A stretch of 5,975 nt of DNA from Armatimonadota bacterium (GTDB lineage: Bacteria; Armatimonadota; Fimbriimonadia; Fimbriimonadales; Fimbriimonadaceae), in NCBI GenBank assembly GCA_023428805.1, contig JAEYWW010000293.1, positions 1 through 5,975 on the forward strand, written 5' to 3'. Under the pieces are notes generated by a model that made no database searches, was not told the DNA's origin, and worked only from the letters and a program-made list of their open reading frames with translations. Positions within the stretch are counted from its first letter, which is position 1, and the number at the start of each line of letters is the position of its first letter. The position numbers were made by a program, and so were the translations under genes. Positions 1 through 3,844 of this stretch are shown in pieces.

Positions 1-512
1 CGGTCGCCGATGATCAGTTCGCGCTGTCCGCGCCCGATCGGAATCATGGCGTCGATGGCCTTGATGCCGGTCTGGAGCGGCTCGGTGACCGGCTGGCGGT
101 CAACGACGCCGGGAGCGATGGTGTCGAGAAGCTTGAAGTCCTCCGCAGCGATCGGCCCCTCGCCGTCGAGCGGCTGGCCGAGCGCGTTGACGACGCGGCC
201 GAGAAGAGCCTTGCCGACCGGAACCTGCATGATGCGCCCGGTCTCCTTGACGGGGTCGCCCTCCTTGATGTGGCCGGATTCGCCGATCAGAACTGCGCCG
301 ATGGAGTCTTCCTCCAAGTTCAGCGCGAGGCCGATGGTGCCGCCCGGGAAATCGAGCATTTCACCGACTTGGCAGACCGGCAGACCGTAGACGCGGGCGA
401 TGCCGTCGCCGACTTGGATGACGGTGCCGACGTGCTCGACGTCCACCGTTCGCTCGAACTTTTGGAGTTCCTGTTCGAGGATCGATGTGATTTCTTCGGG
501 TTTGATGGCCAT
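1..512 (-). CDS. atpA: F1 ATP synthase alpha subunit, N-terminal part (cut by window edge)
   Basis: Non-catalytic nucleotide-binding alpha subunit of the F1 head, which alternates with beta around the gamma shaft on the cytoplasmic side. I translated this frame by hand because it runs off the left edge. The start ATG (510-512) opens [16 protein letters not shown], the usual alpha N-terminus whose first helix contacts delta. The beta-barrel domain follows (about residues 25-95, with [17 protein letters not shown]), then [14 protein letters not shown] (about 104-117) and the stretch [20 protein letters not shown] (about 133-152). The window ends inside GDR, the first residues of the expected P-loop GDRQTGKT, so Walker A and everything after it is missing (170 of roughly 500-510 codons seen). 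The start lies 16 bases after the atpH stop. No convincing Shine-Dalgarno is visible, so translation may depend on ribosomes arriving from atpH. Identity is certain from family motifs. Confidence 0.97.
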   Translation of the reverse strand, partial: MAIKPEEITSILEQELQKFERTVDVEHVGTVIQVGDGIARVYGLPVCQVGEMLDFPGGTIGLALNLEEDSIGAVLIGESGHIKEGDPVKETGRIMQVPVGKALLGRVVNALGQPLDGEGPIAAEDFKLLDTIAPGVVDRQPVTEPLQTGIKAIDAMIPIGRGQRELIIGD

Positions 513-528
513 GGTCGTATCTTGAGGG

Positions 529-1083
529 TTAGCTTTGCTTCAGCAAATCGTAGATGAGGGTCTCGCGCAGGCGGTTCAAATGGCCGCGTGCGGTTCCGTC
601 GAGGACAAAATTGTCGTAGGTGACTTTGACGCCGCCGATGAGTTCGGGATTGACATGGAATTCGGCTTCGACCCGCTTTCCAGTCGCGCTCTGCACTTTG
701 GTGACCAGCGCGTTCCTCTGGTCTTCGGCAAGCTCCAAGGCTGACTCAAAGATGGCCTTGGTCACGCCTTCATGCTGGCGGCGAAGTTCGGAAAACTCAA
801 TCTGAATCGCGTGGAGCAGGTCGTCGCGCTTCTTGTTGACCAGCAGCCGAAGAAAGCCCATCGTGAGGGCGGTGATTCGGTCGCTGAACGTCCGCTCAAA
901 GAGAGCAATTTTGTCGGCGTGGCTGGTGGTTGGCATCAACAGAAAGGCCCGCGCTTTGGAGCTTGAAGCCAGCACGCTGGTCAGGCCCTTCAAGTCATCG
1001 TCAACGCTCCCGACAATGCCCTCTTTTTGGGCGGCATTGAAGAGGGCGCGGGCGTATCTCTTGGCTGCGCGGGAATCGGTCAT
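529..1083 (-). CDS. atpH: F1 ATP synthase delta subunit
   Basis: Delta subunit (184 aa, normal size for the family), which joins the top of the F1 head to the b peripheral stalk in the cytoplasm. The N-terminal helical domain begins with the typical [17 protein letters not shown] (residues 6-22). The C-terminal domain carries the conserved [20 protein letters not shown] (145-164), followed by the final helix ending LLKQS. In many homologues the position of YDN is GD, a minor change. The start ATG shares one base with the atpF stop (TGATG, 1081-1085), so the two stalk genes are probably translationally coupled. A GAGG (1094-1097) sits 10 bases upstream, inside the end of atpF, and could act as a weak ribosome binding site. 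The stop TAA is at 529-531, 16 bases before atpA. Confidence 0.95.
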   Translation of the reverse strand: MTDSRAAKRYARALFNAAQKEGIVGSVDDDLKGLTSVLASSSKARAFLLMPTTSHADKIALFERTFSDRITALTMGFLRLLVNKKRDDLLHAIQIEFSELRRQHEGVTKAIFESALELAEDQRNALVTKVQSATGKRVEAEFHVNPELIGGVKVTYDNFVLDGTARGHLNRLRETLIYDLLKQS

Positions 1084-1715
1084 CAGTTCTTGACCTCGAC
1101 CTTGTTGAGGAATTCGTCGATCAGGCGGCGGTTCTTGTCGTTGTCCATGTTCTCGCCGAGCAGGCGTTCGGTGGCCTGGAGGGAGAGGTTGGTGACATTG
1201 ACGCGGAGATCGGTGAGGGCACGCTGCTTCTCGGCCTCAATCTCGGCGATGGCGCGCTGCTTGTACTCGTCTGCCTGCGCCTGGGCTTCAGCATTTAAGG
1301 TCTTTCGAAGCTCCTGAGCTTCCTTGATCTGCGCCTGAATCTGCTCGCGGGCGTTAGCCTCGGTCTCGCCGATGCGCCGCTCATAGTCGGCCTTCATCTG
1401 CGTCATATCCGCGCGAAGCTGTTCGGCTTCGGTGAATGTCTTCTCAAGCTCGGAGTTGCGCTCGTGGATGGCGTCTTCGAGAGGCTTGACAAAGAACGAC
1501 TTGATGACCGGGAAGAGAATCAGAAAGACGCCGATGACCGCAATGGTTTTGCCGAGATCAATCAGAATGCCCTGCAATTCAAGATCGTGCTCCAAGTCTG
1601 AAATCGCTTGGATGGGATCATTGACACTCAGGTACATGCCTCCGAACATCAATGCGAGACCGACAATGATGCCGAGGATGACCGGAAAACCAGACTGTTT
1701 CGTCTTTGTGCTCAT
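1083..1715 (-). CDS. atpF: F0 ATP synthase b subunit with extra N-terminal membrane segment
   Basis: Peripheral-stalk b subunit, which holds the F1 head still against rotor torque. The usual b membrane anchor is at about residues 52-73 (LGKTIAVIGVFLILFPVIK) and is followed by VKPLEDAIHERNSELE. A long charged Glu/Lys/Gln/Ala coiled coil spans about 80-170. The C-terminal delta-binding part is NVTNLSLQATERLLGENMD (173-191) plus RRLIDEFLNKV. At 210 aa it is longer than E. coli b (156 aa), because about 45 residues with a second hydrophobic segment (9-30) precede the usual anchor. That segment could be a second membrane helix or a signal peptide. No Met occurs between residues 27 and 104, so a short form would need TTG codons at residues 41 or 47. 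No Shine-Dalgarno is seen before the ATG; the leader is U-rich and follows a strong stem-loop. The 3' end overlaps atpH by one base. Confidence 0.94.
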   Translation of the reverse strand: MSTKTKQSGFPVILGIIVGLALMFGGMYLSVNDPIQAISDLEHDLELQGILIDLGKTIAVIGVFLILFPVIKSFFVKPLEDAIHERNSELEKTFTEAEQLRADMTQMKADYERRIGETEANAREQIQAQIKEAQELRKTLNAEAQAQADEYKQRAIAEIEAEKQRALTDLRVNVTNLSLQATERLLGENMDNDKNRRLIDEFLNKVEVKN

Positions 1716-1734
1716 TGAAATAGAAAATGGTCAG

Positions 1735-1763
1735 AGTCTGGTGAGCGATTCGCCCACCAGACT
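1735..1763 (-). promoter_or_regulatory. Strong stem-loop in the atpE-atpF spacer
   Basis: Perfect 9-base inverted repeat AGTCTGGTG / CACCAGACT (arms 1735-1743 and 1755-1763). In the atp transcript the stem extends through a G-U pair and three more G-C pairs to a 3-base AAU loop, giving 13 stacked pairs. Read on the plus strand the same position would be an A-C mismatch, so the fold belongs to the atp mRNA. It begins 17 bases after the atpE stop and ends 19 bases before the atpF start. The next T-rich stretch (CATTTTCTATTTCA) starts several bases after the stem, so it is a poor fit to an intrinsic terminator. By inference, it could protect the 3' end of the atpE message, cause partial attenuation or set a processing site, raising c over b. 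The structure is seen; the role is not proven. Confidence 0.7.
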
Positions 1764-1780
1764 GTATTCAGAATGTGGTC

Positions 1781-2014
1781 TCAGCCCTTGAAGGCGGTGG
1801 CGCCAACGAAGACGACAAGCAGGAAGACCAGTTCGACGAACGCGAGCGCGATGAGCATCGCGGTCTGCATTTTGCCGATGGCTTCCGGCTGGCGGGCCAT
1901 GCCCTGCATGGCGCTGTAGCCGATCAATCCGAGTCCGATGGCAACGCCGAGGGCGCTGATTCCGAGTGCGAGCGGCAAGAGGCTAGCTGCTGCCTGAGCT
2001 GTTTGCGGTTCCAT
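1781..2014 (-). CDS. atpE: F0 ATP synthase c subunit (proton-type)
   Basis: Rotor-ring c subunit, a 77-aa helical hairpin embedded in the membrane and present in multiple copies. Helix 1 (about 12-40) is glycine-rich (LGVAIGLGLIGYSAMQGMA). The cytoplasmic loop RQPEA (41-45) is the conserved contact with the gamma/epsilon foot. Helix 2 (about 50-73) carries the ion-binding carboxylate Glu61 in LAFVELVFLL. Compared with Na+-type rings such as Ilyobacter, the helix-1 Gln is replaced by Leu28, and the residue after the Glu is Leu62 rather than Ser/Thr, so proton coupling is inferred. The start ATG (2012-2014) has the best ribosome binding site in the operon. It lies 43 bases after the atpB stop, and a 65-base spacer with a stem-loop separates it from atpF. 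Confidence 0.97.
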   Translation of the reverse strand: MEPQTAQAAASLLPLALGISALGVAIGLGLIGYSAMQGMARQPEAIGKMQTAMLIALAFVELVFLLVVFVGATAFKG

Positions 2015-2023
2015 ATTTATTTT

Positions 2024-2029
2024 CTCCAG
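2024..2029 (-). promoter_or_regulatory. Shine-Dalgarno site for atpE
   Basis: On the minus strand CTGGAG is followed by nine A/T-only bases and then the atpE ATG. The GGAG core matches the 16S rRNA anti-SD tail. It is the only clear Shine-Dalgarno site in front of any start in this window. The A/T-rich spacer should keep the start unpaired, which fits the need for high c-subunit output. Confidence 0.7.
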
Positions 2030-2057
2030 TTAAGTGTTTGAGGGTTGATAAAAGCGA

Positions 2058-3032
2058 TTAGTGGGCGTGCGCGGGCTCTCCGTGGCCGTGATCATGCTCA
2101 TGGTCGTCGCCGTGGTCGTGATGGGTGACCAGCGACAGGTAAACACAAAGCAGAAGGCAGAAGATGAGGGCCTGGACAACGCAGGTCAGCATTTTGATCG
2201 GCAACAGGAAGGCGCCGAAGGGAATGTGAAACTCGAAGCCCCCCAGGTTGTAGAGATGCTTGCCCAGTTCATTCATAGAATCGGCGGCTCGGTGGCCGCC
2301 GTCAATGTTCCCGTAAAGTCTCAAGCTGAGCGAGACGTTCTTCATCATTTCCGAGATCAGTTCGATCACGAAAAGCATGACATTGATGAGGATCAATGCA
2401 GGACCCATCTTTGGACCAGCAAAATGCGCGAAGTGTCCGAAGAAGCCGTTGGATCGAATTCCTTCGTACTGCACGTAGCCGATAGCGATCAAAGCCAAGC
2501 CGAGGTTGAAGCTGAGGTCCGCAGTGGTGGATGTCGGAAACGCAAGGGCGATCAAGTTTCCAACAAAAATCATCGTCCAGAAGACAAAAAGCATCGGAAG
2601 ATACTTTCGTCCATGATCGCCAATGATTCCGACCGCAAGGTTTTCAAGAAAGAGATAAAGCTGCTCGAACCAAGAGGTGATTTTGTTGGTGAAGAAGCGA
2701 TTGTTCAATCCCTTCTTGGCCATCCCCATCAGAACGAAGAGTGCGATTACGCTGAGGCCAATATAGACGCCCAAGCCTGCGAAGGAACTGACATGGTGTC
2801 CGCCTCCGCCCCCATGATCGCCTCCAGCATGATCTGTCGTGCCCGTGTGGTGTTCATCGGACACTCCAGTGACGGGAGTCGTCGCGTGGTTGGGATCGCC
2901 GTGAGGGTCTTCCTGATGAGGCTCACCGTGGGGCTCAGCATGCTGTTCTCCCTCCCCATGCTCTCCGAGTTGTGCGAAGAGCGGCAAACCGTTGATCAGG
3001 ATCTTGTCCATGTGCGTAAAAAGGGGGCTCAT
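2058..3032 (-). CDS. atpB: F0 ATP synthase a subunit with His-rich tails
   Basis: Membrane stator subunit a, which forms the two proton half-channels against the c-ring. I place the start at the ATG 3030-3032 (324 aa) because it forms an ATGA overlap with the atpI-like stop; an in-frame ATG 33 codons upstream would overlap that gene by about 100 bases. Residues 24-80 are a His/Gly/Asp/Glu-rich tail, and membrane segments follow from about residue 83. The signature SLSLRLYGN (234-242) carries the essential Arg238. GPALILINVMLFVIELISE (209-227) precedes it, and VVQALIFCLLLCVYLSLV (285-302) is the usual last helix with Gln287. Positions matching E. coli Glu219 and His245 are His247 and Lys280. 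The 21-residue C-terminus contains nine His. TAA at 2058-2060 ends the gene. Confidence 0.95.
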   Translation of the reverse strand: MSPLFTHMDKILINGLPLFAQLGEHGEGEQHAEPHGEPHQEDPHGDPNHATTPVTGVSDEHHTGTTDHAGGDHGGGGGHHVSSFAGLGVYIGLSVIALFVLMGMAKKGLNNRFFTNKITSWFEQLYLFLENLAVGIIGDHGRKYLPMLFVFWTMIFVGNLIALAFPTSTTADLSFNLGLALIAIGYVQYEGIRSNGFFGHFAHFAGPKMGPALILINVMLFVIELISEMMKNVSLSLRLYGNIDGGHRAADSMNELGKHLYNLGGFEFHIPFGAFLLPIKMLTCVVQALIFCLLLCVYLSLVTHHDHGDDHEHDHGHGEPAHAH

Positions 3033-3391
3033 CGCGCCGATTGAGCCCACCCGATCAGGGCGCAGTATACCAATGCCATCCCTGCCAAATAACAGGCAGG
3101 GCCCGGGTCTGGCAGGTCGCGCACCATCCACACCGTGAGGAGGTAAATCGGCAGCATCGTGAGGAACGCGATGACCACCAGAATTCCAAGTGCAGGGGCC
3201 ACTCCTTCGTTGCGGGCGGTTCGGGTGAGAATGGCAACAACCCCCGCCGTTCCCCCGATCACGATTCCGGTACCGGCCAGCCCAAGCGCCATTCCTTGAA
3301 GGCCGATTGGACCGCCGATAAGAAACGCGATGAGGAGAGCCAGCGCGGCGAAGCCCATATGCGACCTCCAGTCCCGGAGAAGGGCCTTCAT
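3029..3391 (-). CDS. atpI: AtpI-like membrane protein of the ATP synthase operon
   Basis: A 120-aa, very hydrophobic protein between the atpZ-like gene and atpB, the standard place for atpI. The assignment rests mainly on position, length and topology, since AtpI sequences are poorly conserved. Four membrane segments can be read at about residues 11-27, 30-53, 65-88 and 97-116, with the basic linker LTRTARNEG between the second and third. In other bacteria AtpI helps assemble or stabilise the c-ring and has been linked to Mg2+ uptake with AtpZ. The start ATG (3389-3391) overlaps the upstream stop as ATGA. An earlier in-frame ATG at 3505 would lie well inside atpZ and is unlikely. The stop overlaps the atpB start as ATGA, so all three genes are probably translationally coupled. 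No independent Shine-Dalgarno is seen. Confidence 0.75.
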   Translation of the reverse strand: MKALLRDWRSHMGFAALALLIAFLIGGPIGLQGMALGLAGTGIVIGGTAGVVAILTRTARNEGVAPALGILVVIAFLTMLPIYLLTVWMVRDLPDPGPACYLAGMALVYCALIGWAQSAR

Positions 3392-3828
3392 TTGTTCTGG
3401 TGCTTGTTCAAGAAGGTGATGGCAAAGGCCAGACCGGCCACTGCTCCGACAAGGCAGAGCCATCCCTGCCAGGCCGTTCCTCCAACCTGCTTGTCGATGA
3501 ACCATCCAATCGCCCAGCCCGCGACGGGTGTGCCCGCGATCGCATAGGCCACGGTCATGCCAATGGCAAGACCTTTGCCCGTGCTGCGGTCGGCAATATT
3601 TCCGCCTTCGGCCTTGGTCTTCCGCTTCTGATCCTGATGCCGAGCCTGCTGCATTCGCTGATCCATGCTGGAGAGGCGCTGATCAAAGTCGTTGTCCAAC
3701 TCGTCCAGTTCGCCCCGTGCTTTTGCGCCCGCCTCGCCCACCTTTTCGCTCAGGGCGTCCAAACGGTCCTGAAGGGCCTCGGATGAATCCTTTGCTGCGT
3801 CGTCGGGTTGACGCGGATCGTCATTCAT
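3388..3828 (-). CDS. atpZ: AtpZ-like protein (ATPase_gene1 family) with long N-terminal extension
   Basis: First gene of the visible atp operon, 146 aa. The C-terminal half has the two-helix layout of the AtpZ/ATPase_gene1 family: helix 1 at about residues 87-111 ending in the typical GWFIDK, a short Gly-rich turn (QVGGTAWQG), and helix 2 at about 119-140, followed by a basic tail. In Bacillus, AtpZ partners AtpI in the membrane and the pair is linked to c-ring stability and Mg2+/Ca2+ transport. Residues 1-85 are hydrophilic with a heptad-like start (LQDRLDALSEKV, 20-31), then charged and Gln-rich, probably a cytoplasmic coiled coil. This is longer than usual AtpZ proteins of about 70-100 aa. 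The start ATG (3826-3828) lies only 16 bases from the divergent recG start, without a clear Shine-Dalgarno. Its stop overlaps the atpI start. Confidence 0.75.
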   Translation of the reverse strand: MNDDPRQPDDAAKDSSEALQDRLDALSEKVGEAGAKARGELDELDNDFDQRLSSMDQRMQQARHQDQKRKTKAEGGNIADRSTGKGLAIGMTVAYAIAGTPVAGWAIGWFIDKQVGGTAWQGWLCLVGAVAGLAFAITFLNKHQNK

Positions 3829-3844
3829 ACTCAGATTTAAGCAG
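3829..3844. other. 16-base divergent spacer between atpZ and recG
   Basis: The only non-coding DNA between the two divergent start codons. It is too short to contain a sigma-70 promoter in either direction, so the promoters must sit inside the opposite coding region, or one gene is driven from farther away. TTAAAT (minus strand, 3836-3841) resembles a -10 box but sits too close to the atpZ ATG and has no -35 partner at normal spacing. I do not call a promoter here. Confidence 0.6.

Noticed and set aside
1782..1850. Possible Na+-dependent c-ring.
   Set aside because: Glu61 is present, but the other usual Na+ ligands (Gln in helix 1, Ser/Thr after the Glu, Tyr further on) are replaced by hydrophobic residues.
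2282..2301. Inverted repeat CGGCGGC / GCCGCCG with a 6-base loop.
   Set aside because: It lies within conserved atpB coding sequence (GGHRAAD), where GC-rich Gly and Ala codons readily produce such matches.
2061..3044. A 327-codon open frame on the plus strand opposite atpB.
   Set aside because: Its residues mirror the atpB codons, it has no family motifs, and atpB on the other strand is certain. The same applies to the long minus-strand frame at 4592-5503 opposite recG.
3033..3131. Longer form of AtpB beginning at the ATG at 3131.
   Set aside because: It would overlap the AtpI-like gene by about 100 bases and adds an Arg/Pro-rich stretch unlike an a subunit; the ATG at 3032 gives a normal ATGA overlap.
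3392..3505. Longer form of the AtpI-like protein beginning at 3505.
   Set aside because: The extra residues lie inside the AtpZ coding region and look like out-of-frame sequence; the ATG at 3391 forms an ATGA overlap.
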